From Methanosarcinaceae archaeon (lineage in GTDB: Archaea > Halobacteriota > Methanosarcinia > Methanosarcinales > Methanosarcinaceae), in contig JAUWBW010000036.1 in assembly GCA_030609665.1 (NCBI GenBank), positions 1 through 11,719 on the forward strand: DNA of 11,719 nt, read 5' to 3'. The notes under the pieces were generated by a model that saw only the letters and a list, made by a program, of their open reading frames with translations, did not search any database and was not told where the DNA came from. Below, piece by piece: positions 1 to 7,954 of the stretch. A program made the position numbers and the translations under genes. The first letter of the stretch is position 1. Each line of letters opens with the position of its first letter.

Positions 1-344
1 GCACCGTCTACCGCGCGCATTGCACGTGTAACGTCACCGCCAAAATCAACGTGTCCGGGTGTATCGATCAAGTTGATCAGGTACTCCTTGCCTTCATACT
101 CGTGTACCATTGATACGTTTGCTGAATCGATGGTAATTCCCCGTTCCTGTTCTTCCTCATCAGAATCCATGAACAACTGTCTGCCTGCAAGCTCCTTGGA
201 TATCATCCCTGCGCCTGCCAACAAATTGTCCGATAAAGTAGTTTTACCGTGATCGATGTGTGCAACAATACCGATATTCCGGATCATTTCCGGTTTGCTC
301 ATAAGCGCTGTCACACGCTCAACCATTTTCTTCCTTCGTCCCAT
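1..344 (-). CDS. fusA: Translation elongation factor EF-2, N-terminal part (partial)
   Basis: This is the archaeal EF-2 GTPase, which drives translocation of tRNA and mRNA on the ribosome. The left edge of the window cuts the gene, so only the first 114 codons of a protein usually near 730 residues are visible. The start is the ATG at 342-344, giving a protein that begins MGRRKKMVERV, which is typical of archaeal EF-2. The G-domain motifs are in order: P-loop AHIDHGKT (residues 28-35), switch I RGITI (68-72) and the G3 motif DTPGH (94-98). A weak Shine-Dalgarno (AGGT, 352-355) precedes the start. The gene follows rps7 after a 60 bp gap that holds an oligo-T run and a TATA-like element, so it may be both cotranscribed and separately initiated. 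The diphthamide region lies outside the window. Identification is certain. Confidence 0.97.
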   Translation of the reverse strand, partial: MGRRKKMVERVTALMSKPEMIRNIGIVAHIDHGKTTLSDNLLAGAGMISKELAGRQLFMDSDEEEQERGITIDSANVSMVHEYEGKEYLINLIDTPGHVDFGGDVTRAMRAVDG

Positions 345-370
345 ACTAATTACCTACGTAAATTGATTAA

Positions 371-394
371 TGAAATATATGCCATGAAAAAAAA
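371..394 (-). promoter_or_regulatory. Oligo-T run and TATA-like element between rps7 and fusA
   Basis: Read on the minus strand, eight consecutive T residues (387-394) lie about ten bases after the rps7 stop, immediately followed by a TATA-like GCATATATTTC (372-382). Oligo-T tracts act as archaeal termination signals, and a TATA box initiates about 25 bp downstream, which would be near 350, just before the fusA ATG. Such a start would give a very short leader that truncates the weak Shine-Dalgarno, so promoter function is uncertain. Confidence 0.3.
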
Positions 395-404
395 GACAAA
401 CGCA

Positions 405-965
405 TTAACGCGCTGCCTTCGCAACTCTTTCCTTTCCATCTTTGCGGTTGATCGAGAAACACTTTGCATCACGCTTTGATGCTGCGATCAGTTCTGATGC
501 AAGACATTCTGCAAATGATCTTTTTGACTTGAATGCAGACTGGTTCGCGCCCATTGATATGTACCGAAGCGCTGAATCTACACGGCGCTGTGGTGCAGTA
601 TCAACTGCTTTTGGCACAGATATTCCACCGTATTTAAGCCTGACAACTTCCTCTCTTGGACCTGCATGAGAAATAGCCTCAACCAATACCTGTACAGGGT
701 TCTTTTTTGTCCTGTCATTAATGATATCAAAAGCATCATCCACAACACGCATTGCAAGTTGTTTCTTACCTGTGTTGCGACCATCGCGCATCACATTGTT
801 TATCAATCGTTCCACGATTGAAAGGTCGGACTTGTTGAACTGCTGTTTTGCATGCTTTCCGCTTGTGTGCGGTAAAACCACAGGGTCAAGATTTACATAT
901 CTCTGAATACCCTGATCAGACACCTCGACCTCTGAGAGATCCCATTTACTGAATAATTTAGACAT
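405..965 (-). CDS. rps7: Small ribosomal subunit protein S7 (uS7), archaeal type
   Basis: uS7 nucleates assembly of the 30S head and contacts tRNA near the exit and decoding sites. The 186-residue protein has the archaeal length and the family core, including VERLINNVMRDGRNTGKKQLA, the segment around VEAISHAGPREEVVRLKYGG and the AVDTAPQRRVDSALRYI region, with a basic C-terminus. The ATG at 963-965 is preceded by a strong AAGGAGAT Shine-Dalgarno that overlaps the last codons and stop of rps12, so the two are translationally close or coupled. It sits in the conserved S12-S7-EF2 string. No anomaly is visible. Confidence 0.97.
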   Translation of the reverse strand: MSKLFSKWDLSEVEVSDQGIQRYVNLDPVVLPHTSGKHAKQQFNKSDLSIVERLINNVMRDGRNTGKKQLAMRVVDDAFDIINDRTKKNPVQVLVEAISHAGPREEVVRLKYGGISVPKAVDTAPQRRVDSALRYISMGANQSAFKSKRSFAECLASELIAASKRDAKCFSINRKDGKERVAKAAR

Positions 966-971
966 ATATGA

Positions 972-1400
972 TTATCTCCTTGGCTTTTCCTTACGGCCGA
1001 TGACCATTTCTCTCAAACTTACATTGTTGACCGCAGTAACTTTGAAGCGTACACCAGGAATATCACCCATTGCACCACCCATACGACCGCCTATTCGCTC
1101 AACTGTCACTTCATCGTGCTCATCGATAAAGTTAATTGCACCGTCCCCTGGACAGAAAGCTGTCGCTTGGCGACCATTTTTGATCAACTGTATTCTGACA
1201 CATTTCCTGATTGCTGAGTTTGGCTGTTTTGCTTCAACTCCAACTTTCTCAAGCACAATTCCGCGACCCTGCGGTGCGCCTCCGAGTGGATCTGATTTCA
1301 CATCCAATCCAAGAGCACGCCTATTGTAGCGTGAGTCTTTCCATCTCGCATCCTTTCGGTTCTGCTGAAGTGTATGAGCTGCATATTTCCCATTTGGCAT
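972..1400 (-). CDS. rps12: Small ribosomal subunit protein S12 (uS12)
   Basis: uS12 lies at the decoding centre of the 30S subunit and controls translational accuracy. The protein has 142 residues, the usual archaeal length. The conserved decoding-centre loops are present: KQPNSAIRKC at residues 58-67 and GDIPGVR at 112-118. It starts at the ATG at 1398-1400, with a GGAG Shine-Dalgarno at 1410-1413. A 70 bp gap separates it from nusA upstream, the second largest gap within the ribosomal/polymerase block, and this gap contains a TATA-like stretch. The stop codon is only six bases from the rps7 start, so the two genes share an mRNA. Confidence 0.98.
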   Translation of the reverse strand: MPNGKYAAHTLQQNRKDARWKDSRYNRRALGLDVKSDPLGGAPQGRGIVLEKVGVEAKQPNSAIRKCVRIQLIKNGRQATAFCPGDGAINFIDEHDEVTVERIGGRMGGAMGDIPGVRFKVTAVNNVSLREMVIGRKEKPRR

Positions 1401-1423
1401 ATTTACGTTCTCCGATTATTGTT

Positions 1424-1437
1424 CTTAAATATATTAG
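1424..1437 (-). promoter_or_regulatory. TATA-like element upstream of rps12
   Basis: The minus strand reads TAATATATTTAAG in the nusA-rps12 gap, centred about 30 bp before the rps12 ATG. The predicted start site near 1405 would leave almost no leader and exclude the GGAG Shine-Dalgarno at 1410-1413. It is therefore either a leaderless-type internal promoter or just AT-rich spacer in a read-through transcript. Confidence 0.28.
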
Positions 1438-1470
1438 TGTAAATTGTAAGTTTTCATTTGGCTTTGATCT

Positions 1471-1896
1471 CTATTGTATAATGACATCATCAATATCATG
1501 ATGGCGCTGCATAAGCACTTTTACTTTTTCTATATTCTTTCCTTCACGTCCGATGGCAAGCCCCTTGTCATTATCAGATACTTCTACATAAGCCAATCGC
1601 TTGTCTTGTTTTGAGACCAGATTCACAGACTTGACAGATGCGGAACCAATAACATTATTGATGAACTTTTCAGGATCATCTGAATACTCAACAAGTTCAA
1701 CATGTTTGCCAACAGATTTCTTGACACGGTTGATATGGTCGCCATTTTTACCAATGGCTGCACCCATTTCACCGGTTTTCACAACATATATGATCCTGTC
1801 ATCTTCAACAATGCAATCCTTTATACCTGCACCTGTCGCACTTTCGAACAGCGCTATATACCTTATTCCCTCTGTTGAAAGTTTGATCTCGGTCAA
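1471..1896 (-). CDS. nusA: Transcription elongation/termination factor NusA, archaeal short form (two KH domains)
   Basis: Archaeal NusA consists only of tandem KH RNA-binding domains and lacks the polymerase-binding and S1 domains of bacterial NusA. It is expected to bind nascent RNA at the polymerase, though its precise role in archaea is not settled. Both KH signatures are visible: GKNG (residues 49-52) and GREG (116-119). I place the start at the TTG at 1894-1896, giving MTEIKLSTEG, which matches the usual N-terminus, and 141 residues. The TTG three codons upstream (1905) abuts the Shine-Dalgarno AAGGAG with no spacing and cannot be used, whereas 1896 has a nine-base spacer. The Shine-Dalgarno overlaps the stop of rpl30e, which implies coupled translation. 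The gene ends with TAG. Confidence 0.95.
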   Translation of the reverse strand: MTEIKLSTEGIRYIALFESATGAGIKDCIVEDDRIIYVVKTGEMGAAIGKNGDHINRVKKSVGKHVELVEYSDDPEKFINNVIGSASVKSVNLVSKQDKRLAYVEVSDNDKGLAIGREGKNIEKVKVLMQRHHDIDDVIIQ

Positions 1897-1905
1897 ATAA
1901 CGCAA

Positions 1906-1911
1906 CTCCTT
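1906..1911 (-). promoter_or_regulatory. Shine-Dalgarno that fixes the nusA TTG start
   Basis: AAGGAG on the minus strand overlaps the rpl30e TAA stop. It lies nine bases before the TTG at 1896 and directly abuts the TTG at 1905, so it selects the shorter nusA product. Confidence 0.8.
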
Positions 1912-2197
1912 ACGCCGCTGCTAATATATCAGACTCACCAGCATCAATGATCGCCATTGCAGCGATCGTGAATGGTTTACCACATGCAGGTCCAAGTTCT
2001 ACGCTTGTACCGGAATAGTTCAACACAGGTACATTTGTAGATTCGATCTTTAATCTTACATCTTCCGGGCAGTTCGCAGCGAGCACAACCATTTTTGCAT
2101 CGGAACTTACTGCCGCATCAATTGTACGGTTCGATCCAATAATGACCGAACCCGTTCTGATAACTTTGATAAGCGCTTTATCGACATTAATATCCAT
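1910..2197 (-). CDS. rpl30e: Large ribosomal subunit protein L30e (eL30)
   Basis: eL30 is an L7Ae-family RNA-binding protein of the archaeal/eukaryotic 50S/60S subunit. The family recognises kink-turn RNAs, and the yeast homologue regulates its own transcript. The protein has 95 residues from the ATG at 2195-2197 (MDINVDKALIKVIRTG). It shows the family core IIGSNRTIDAAVSSDAKMVVLA followed by the conserved ANCPEDVR and VELGPACGKPF segments. I chose this ATG because a GAGATGAT Shine-Dalgarno (2202-2209, one mismatch to GAGGTGAT) lies four bases upstream. The in-frame ATG at 2206 and TTG at 2224 lie within or before that site and would add residues unlike the family N-terminus. The gene sits between rpoA2 and nusA, the standard euryarchaeal position. 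Confidence 0.96.
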   Translation of the reverse strand: MDINVDKALIKVIRTGSVIIGSNRTIDAAVSSDAKMVVLAANCPEDVRLKIESTNVPVLNYSGTSVELGPACGKPFTIAAMAIIDAGESDILAAA

Positions 2198-2201
2198 AGT
2201 A

Positions 2202-2209
2202 ATCATCTC
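2202..2209 (-). promoter_or_regulatory. Shine-Dalgarno that fixes the rpl30e start
   Basis: GAGATGAT on the minus strand differs by one base from the archaeal consensus GAGGTGAT and is followed by a four-base spacer and the ATG at 2197. It argues against the longer reading from a TTG at 2224. Confidence 0.65.
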
Positions 2210-2310
2210 TTTATATAGTATCAATTAAGATTTGTATTGTAATATCTGATTCATTATATCTACTTTCTGGTTGACAGAACTATGTTAGTCCGGCCTTATC
2301 ACACTGATAT

Positions 2311-3465
2311 TCAGTCACCATTTCGTTTGGCGATCAAGTGAACATCTCCTGTACCCAACTTGATCGGCTGTCCGACAATGATATTCTCGGTCACACCGTT
2401 GAGTTCATCCACATTTCCACGCATTCCAGCATCAAGAAGGTGATTCACAGTAACTTCGAATGCAGCACGTGCAAACACACTCGCCTTCTCACCGGAAATA
2501 CCATGACGTCCGATCTGTTTAACTTCTCCATCACAGGTCATGATATCCGCAACAAGCATAATGTGTCGAATATCGACAGTAAGACCTTGCTCGTTTAGGG
2601 TATCTATAGCTTCTTTAATGATAGAGTTGCGTGCCGCTTCAATACCGAACACATCGTATGTCTCAACAATATTATTAGTATGGGTCCTTGTGGCATCAAC
2701 ACCTTCTATCTGAAGAACATCTTTCAATGCAGACCCTTCAGTATAAAGTGTGTACTCATCTCCATTTTTTCGAATAACTACTCGCTTGATGCCTTCTATT
2801 CCTTTGAGGATAATAGTGTGTATGTTCTTTGCAAGCTGCAAAAGTCCACGATACGAAGGAGCATCAGGCGTGATGATAAGTTGGTTTTCCACAACATCCG
2901 GACTTGTGATATTCACTTTAAGTCCATCACGGAGCTTTTCTGCAATATCATCAATATCCAGATTTCTCTGTGCGAGTACTTTCCCATTCAGGTCAATGAT
3001 AAGTTGCATATTTGCCAGATCAGTTGTAACATCTGCCAGATGCTCGATATGTGTTGCTTCAATTTCCCATGCAACAGTTCTAGCTTTATCACGGTCTGTC
3101 GAATATCCGTCATCAAGTGCAACAGTCATCATAGGAGTACTTGGAGATTTCCTTGCATCAACGATCTCGATCAATCGTGGCAGACCAAGAGTAACGTTGA
3201 TCTCAGCCACACCTGCATAGTGGAAAGTACGCATCGTCATCTGCGTACCGGGTTCACCGATAGACTGTGCAGAAACAACACCTACTGCCTCACAGGGTTC
3301 AACACATGCGTATTCATAACTCTCCATAACACGCTCGATGATCTCTTCCATCTCTTTCTTTGAGACGCCTACCTTCAATGCATCTTCTCGAAGTGTATTT
3401 AAGATGTTATTTGGAAGTGCCAGATCCTTTGTCATCAACTTAATTGTCGCTTCACTTATAGCCAT
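2311..3465 (-). CDS. rpoA2: DNA-directed RNA polymerase subunit A''
   Basis: A'' is the C-terminal half of the largest polymerase subunit (bacterial beta-prime/eukaryotic RPB1 homologue), encoded separately in archaea. The 384-residue protein carries the trigger-loop region near residues 56-106, with EPCEAVGVVSAQSIGEPGTQ and then MTMRTFHYAG around 76-85, which closes on the incoming NTP. The jaw/cleft and C-terminal clamp parts follow, including HIMLVADIMT and GRHGISGEKASVFARAAFE. The ATG at 3463-3465 directly abuts the rpoA1 stop (TGAATG) and is preceded by an excellent AGGAGGTG Shine-Dalgarno inside the end of rpoA1, so translation is coupled and the two fragments are made in equal amounts. 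The length is normal for the family. Confidence 0.98.
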   Translation of the reverse strand: MAISEATIKLMTKDLALPNNILNTLREDALKVGVSKKEMEEIIERVMESYEYACVEPCEAVGVVSAQSIGEPGTQMTMRTFHYAGVAEINVTLGLPRLIEIVDARKSPSTPMMTVALDDGYSTDRDKARTVAWEIEATHIEHLADVTTDLANMQLIIDLNGKVLAQRNLDIDDIAEKLRDGLKVNITSPDVVENQLIITPDAPSYRGLLQLAKNIHTIILKGIEGIKRVVIRKNGDEYTLYTEGSALKDVLQIEGVDATRTHTNNIVETYDVFGIEAARNSIIKEAIDTLNEQGLTVDIRHIMLVADIMTCDGEVKQIGRHGISGEKASVFARAAFEVTVNHLLDAGMRGNVDELNGVTENIIVGQPIKLGTGDVHLIAKRNGD

Positions 3466-6129
3466 TCACTCCACCTCCTTCCCGGTTACTGCACGAACAA
3501 TCCTGTGCACAGCCTCGGGTTTACTATAATCACTCTTGGTAGAGTCAATTCCATCCTCTCCGTATTTGAATTGTACAACAACACCTCGCGTTTCACGCAC
3601 TGAACCGTCATACTGTACTTCCAGATCCTGCAATGCATTCACAAGTCTCCTCTGCAAGTATCCTGACTGTGAAGTACGAACCGCAGTATCAACAAGACCT
3701 TCACGACCTCCGATCGCATGGAAGAAATATTCAGTTGGATTAAGTCCGCTCTTGTAACTTGCTTTGACAAAACCATGCGCATCTGCAGCAAGATCGCCTT
3801 TTTTGAAGTGCGGGAGTGTCCTTTTTGAATACCCCCTCCTGATACGCTCTCCACGAACCGCTTGCTGACCAACACATGCTGCCATCTGGGTCAGGTTCAA
3901 CATTGAACCTCTCGCGCCGGATTTAGCCATAATAACAGCAGAATTCTCCAATCCAAGATGGTTTCCTGCTATCTGACCGGCATTGTCTCGTGCTTTACCA
4001 AGTTTTTGCATAATAAGCATCTCGATGGTCTCTGCAAGAGTTCGACCGGGCAATGCTTCAAGTTCCTTTGCTTCATATGCCTTGATCAGATCATGCACCT
4101 CTTCTTCGGCTTTTACCAGAGCATCGAATATCTCGATCTTTGCTTCATTTGGCACATCCTCATCAGCAATTCCGAAACTGAGCCCCGTTCGCATGACTCC
4201 ACGAATTGCAAGACGTGTCACATCATCAATGAATTTTGCACCTATTGTAGTGCCGTATTCCTTGACAACCTTATCAAGAACAAGTCCCTTGAAAGCACCA
4301 ATCGCATTTTCATCAATTGTGCCTTTAATTAATTCCCCATCCTTGATCACAACATATGCATCATATTCGCAATCGCCTTTTTTACAAACATCGCACTGGA
4401 AGCATACTTTTGCAGGGAATTCAAGATCAAGTCCTTTTGGAAGGATCTGACTGAATATCTGTTTACCGTTCCAATACGGCTCTCCATCGTCATGGTGTCC
4501 TGCAGGTTCCGGCAATTCCCTGATATCTGCCTTGCGAAGCAGTTCCAAGGCACCGTTCTTTGAGATAAAGTTCTCATTCCTTGTAAGCAGGAACATACCT
4601 GATATGTGATCATGTATTCCGCCTATGATCGGACCACCAAAACGTGGCGAGAGGATATTCTCCTGCACTTGCATCAATATCTTTGCTTCTGCTCTTGACT
4701 CTTCGGTCTGGAGCACATGCATATTCATCTCATCACCATCAAAATCAGCATTGTATGGCGGGCATACACAAGGATTCAATCGGAATGTCTTGTTTGGCAG
4801 CACTTTTATGTGGTGCGCCATGATACTCATCTTGTGGAGTGAAGGTTGCCTGTTGAACAGCACAATGTCGCCATCGATCAATTGTCTCTCAACAGTCCAT
4901 CCAGGTTCGATCTTTTCAGCAAGTTCCTCATGGTTCAGGTCAGTAACTTTAATGCGACGACCATCTTCACGTATCACATAATTCGCACCAGGGTGATTAT
5001 CCCTTCCACGATTAACATACATTCGCATAAGATCGACGTTTCGATCTATAATTCTTACAGGAATTGTCATCTGTTTTGCGATCTGGAGTGGTACTCCCAC
5101 TTCATTGATACTCAGGTTTGGATCAGGTGACACGACAGTACGTGCAGAGAAATTGACACGCTTACCGGACAGACTTCCCCTAAACCTTCCTTCCTTGCCT
5201 TTCAATCTCTGGGAAAGTGTCTTGAGCGGTCTGCCGGACCTGTGTCTTGCAGGTGGCACGCCTGACACTTCGTTATCAAAGAAAGTAGTAACATGATACT
5301 GCAGCAGTTCCCACAGATCCTCAATGATCAACTGTGGTGCACCTGCTTCACGGTTCTCCTGGAAACGCTGGTTGATGCGTATTATATCTACCAATTTATG
5401 TGTCAGGTCATCTTCACTGCGCTGACCGGATTCAAGTGTAATTGAGGGGCGGACCGTCACAGGCGGCACAGGAAGAACGGTCAAGATCATCCATTCCGGT
5501 CTTGCGTTCTCAGGATCCATTCCGAATACACGCACGTCCTCATCAGGAATATTCTCAAACCTGTCTCGTATCTCGGTTGGGGTGAGTTTTTCCCCATCCT
5601 CTATATACTCAACCGGCTTTTCGAACTTGATCACCGTCTTTTTTGTAGGGTTGCCATCAGCATCATTACAGTACGGGCAAGTTTTAGCCTTTGCAGCCTC
5701 TTTGAACACATCATTGATGACTGAATCAGGAAGATGCCCCATTTTCTTTAATTTGGCAAGTTGTTCAAGATAGCCTGCTTTCTTTGCAGGATCTAATGCC
5801 AGACGACTACATTTTGGACATATTGCACGCAGTGTCTTCCTGATCATCTTATTAAATCCAACATGGATCACAGGTGCGACAAGTTCAATGTGGCCAAAAT
5901 GCCCGGGGCACTCACCGGCACGGCCTGAACAGGTCTTACATTTCAGACCGGGATCAATAACACCGAGTCGCAGATCCATGAGTCCCATATCGATCGGGTA
6001 TCCGTCATCATCGTATGTGTCAGCAGTTATGACCGCTGTAACACTCATTTTCCTGAATTCTCGCGGTGATATCAAACCAAATTTGATTGCACCAATTCGT
6101 TTTGGTATAGAGGGTATTTTAGTATCCAT
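3466..6129 (-). CDS. rpoA1: DNA-directed RNA polymerase subunit A'
   Basis: A' is the N-terminal, catalytic part of the largest RNA polymerase subunit. Its 887 residues are of normal length. The N-terminal zinc site is C64, C67, C74 and H77, with two further CxxC pairs (C104/C107 and C151/C154). The active-site loop NADFDGDEMN (460-469) holds the three aspartates (462, 464, 466) that bind the catalytic magnesium. The bridge helix follows at about 795-828 (GLNPTEYFFHAIGGREG, then VRTSQSGYLQRR). An additional cluster C576, C579, C582 and C587 lies between the active site and the bridge helix. The start is the ATG at 6127-6129, with an AGGTGAT Shine-Dalgarno that overlaps the rpoB1 stop. The gene ends one base before rpoA2 begins. 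Confidence 0.98.
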   Translation of the reverse strand: MDTKIPSIPKRIGAIKFGLISPREFRKMSVTAVITADTYDDDGYPIDMGLMDLRLGVIDPGLKCKTCSGRAGECPGHFGHIELVAPVIHVGFNKMIRKTLRAICPKCSRLALDPAKKAGYLEQLAKLKKMGHLPDSVINDVFKEAAKAKTCPYCNDADGNPTKKTVIKFEKPVEYIEDGEKLTPTEIRDRFENIPDEDVRVFGMDPENARPEWMILTVLPVPPVTVRPSITLESGQRSEDDLTHKLVDIIRINQRFQENREAGAPQLIIEDLWELLQYHVTTFFDNEVSGVPPARHRSGRPLKTLSQRLKGKEGRFRGSLSGKRVNFSARTVVSPDPNLSINEVGVPLQIAKQMTIPVRIIDRNVDLMRMYVNRGRDNHPGANYVIREDGRRIKVTDLNHEELAEKIEPGWTVERQLIDGDIVLFNRQPSLHKMSIMAHHIKVLPNKTFRLNPCVCPPYNADFDGDEMNMHVLQTEESRAEAKILMQVQENILSPRFGGPIIGGIHDHISGMFLLTRNENFISKNGALELLRKADIRELPEPAGHHDDGEPYWNGKQIFSQILPKGLDLEFPAKVCFQCDVCKKGDCEYDAYVVIKDGELIKGTIDENAIGAFKGLVLDKVVKEYGTTIGAKFIDDVTRLAIRGVMRTGLSFGIADEDVPNEAKIEIFDALVKAEEEVHDLIKAYEAKELEALPGRTLAETIEMLIMQKLGKARDNAGQIAGNHLGLENSAVIMAKSGARGSMLNLTQMAACVGQQAVRGERIRRGYSKRTLPHFKKGDLAADAHGFVKASYKSGLNPTEYFFHAIGGREGLVDTAVRTSQSGYLQRRLVNALQDLEVQYDGSVRETRGVVVQFKYGEDGIDSTKSDYSKPEAVHRIVRAVTGKEVE

Positions 6130-6139
6130 TTTGAATCAC

Positions 6140-7954
6140 CTACACTGCGTCTTCAAGGCTAAGTCTCGGTGCAACTCCAAGAGATTTGATCTCATCAAGC
6201 AGCAACTTGAATGCATAACTCATTTCCACCGGATGAATACCAGTCTCTGAACCGCAGTTTGAACAGTACCTTACATTTCGCCTTCTATCGAACGTCGCAA
6301 TCATTCCACAAGTTCCACAAACAAGTTCAACCACTTTATCGGATTCATCAAGCAATCGTTCCTTCAAGGTCATTGCAGCACCGTGTCCGATAAGCACATC
6401 TCGCTCCATCTCACCAAATCGCAGACCGCCTTCTCGTGCCCTACCTTCTGTTGGCTGACGCGTCAGCACCTGAACAGGACCGCGTGATCTTGCATGTATC
6501 TTTGATGCAACCATGTGATGCAGTTTCTGGTACAGGATAACACCTATGAACACATCTGCCTGGATCTTCTTGCCAGTCACACCATCAAACAATACTTCTT
6601 TTCCGGTATGGGCAAATCCATGTGTCGCAAGCGCAGAACGAAGATCTTCTTCATTCTCACCAGAGAACGCAGTCGCATTGATGCGTCTTCCTTCCATTGA
6701 ACCGACCTTACCACCGATCATTTCCAAAACGTGACCCACTGTCATACGGGATGGGATGGCGTGTGGATTGATCACAAGGTCAGGAACCATTCCCTGCTCT
6801 GTGAACGGCATGTCCTGATATGGCACAATAAGTCCGATAACACCTTTCTGCCCGTGTCTTGATGCAAACTTATCACCGATCTCAGGGATCCTCTGGTCAC
6901 GTATCTTGACCTTCGCAAGACGTGTACCGTTTATTGATTCTGTAAGAATGACTGTGTCAACGATCCCCTTCTCGTTCGAGCGCATAGTAATTGCACTCTC
7001 TCTTCGCTGTTCCACAGTAATACCGAAATCTGACTGTTCCTCAAGGAAACGGGGTGGACTTGTCTTCCCGATAAGTACGGCATTTGGACCAACAACCGTC
7101 TCAGGGTTCACAAGCCCGTCACTGTCAAGGTTCGCATATGCTTCTGCAGTACGTGCACCCCTGAATTCTGAATCAGGTATCTCGAACTTATCTTCCTGGC
7201 CACCAGGATATCTTCGTTCTTCACCCTCAAATGTTCTTATGAAATGACTTCTGCCAAGTCCTCTTTCAATTGAACCTTTATTGAACACCAGTGCATCCTC
7301 AATGTTGTGCCCTTCATACGACAATACAGCCACAACAAAGTTCTGCCCTGCCGGCCTGTCATCAAAGTGAATTGCTTCGCTTGCCTGCGTTCGTGTAAGC
7401 GCTCTTTGTGGATAATGTAACACATGTGCACGGGTATCCGGTCTTAGTTTGGTATTTGCCGTAGATACACCTATACACTGTTTGACCATTGCCGCGCCCA
7501 TCGTATTTCTTGGAGATGCATTATGTTCGGGATAAGGAACCATTCCGGTACAAATACCAAGCATCATGGATGGATTTAGTTCCATGTGGGTATGGTCTGT
7601 GGTTAGGTCTTCCTCATATAGTGCAACATATACATTTTCCTCTTCTTCGGCATCAATGAACTCGACCAATCCTTCATTTATCAGATCCTCAGCCACAATT
7701 TCGCCATTTTTAAGTTGCTCAATATGTTCCTCTGTAACAAGCGGCGCACCATTCTCAACAACAATAAGTGGTCTGCGTGCTCGTCCTATGTCTGAATTTA
7801 TGATCACTTCATGTGTCTCTTCATATAATGTGACATTTATCTGGCGCGGCAATACACCTTCACGCCTCTGCTTCCTGATATCGGCCACCAGTTCAACAGG
7901 GTTGCCATGCGTTCCGACAAGTTCCCCGTTCAAAAATATTTTTGCTTCATTCAT
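6140..7954 (-). CDS. rpoB1: DNA-directed RNA polymerase subunit B'
   Basis: B' is the C-terminal half of the second-largest polymerase subunit (beta/RPB2 homologue), split from B'' as in many methanogens. It has 604 residues. Visible landmarks are the catalytic-site segment GDKFASRHGQKG (360-371), the hybrid-binding region RGPVQVLTRQPTEGRAREGG (491-510) with LRFGEMERD after it, and a C-terminal zinc ribbon with C546, C549, C564 and C567. The ATG at 7952-7954 overlaps the rpoB2 stop by four bases (ATGA), with a degenerate GGGGGCGAT Shine-Dalgarno just upstream, so synthesis is probably by translational coupling. It ends with TAG at 6140-6142, inside the rpoA1 ribosome-binding site. Confidence 0.98.
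   Translation of the reverse strand: MNEAKIFLNGELVGTHGNPVELVADIRKQRREGVLPRQINVTLYEETHEVIINSDIGRARRPLIVVENGAPLVTEEHIEQLKNGEIVAEDLINEGLVEFIDAEEEENVYVALYEEDLTTDHTHMELNPSMMLGICTGMVPYPEHNASPRNTMGAAMVKQCIGVSTANTKLRPDTRAHVLHYPQRALTRTQASEAIHFDDRPAGQNFVVAVLSYEGHNIEDALVFNKGSIERGLGRSHFIRTFEGEERRYPGGQEDKFEIPDSEFRGARTAEAYANLDSDGLVNPETVVGPNAVLIGKTSPPRFLEEQSDFGITVEQRRESAITMRSNEKGIVDTVILTESINGTRLAKVKIRDQRIPEIGDKFASRHGQKGVIGLIVPYQDMPFTEQGMVPDLVINPHAIPSRMTVGHVLEMIGGKVGSMEGRRINATAFSGENEEDLRSALATHGFAHTGKEVLFDGVTGKKIQADVFIGVILYQKLHHMVASKIHARSRGPVQVLTRQPTEGRAREGGLRFGEMERDVLIGHGAAMTLKERLLDESDKVVELVCGTCGMIATFDRRRNVRYCSNCGSETGIHPVEMSYAFKLLLDEIKSLGVAPRLSLEDAV

Noticed and set aside
1897..1905. nusA start at the TTG at 1905
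   Set aside because: This codon directly abuts the Shine-Dalgarno with no spacer, and the resulting N-terminus departs from the family; the TTG at 1896 fits both criteria.
2212..2221. TATATAAAG-like box just before rpl30e as a promoter
   Set aside because: It lies only about 15-23 bp from the start codon, so transcription would begin at or inside the coding region and omit the ribosome-binding site.
2680..3363. Long open frame of 227 codons on the plus strand opposite rpoA2
   Set aside because: It lies wholly antisense to the well-conserved A'' gene, has no recognisable domain and a cysteine/histidine/isoleucine-rich composition typical of a shadow frame, and no plus-strand promoter or Shine-Dalgarno was evident.
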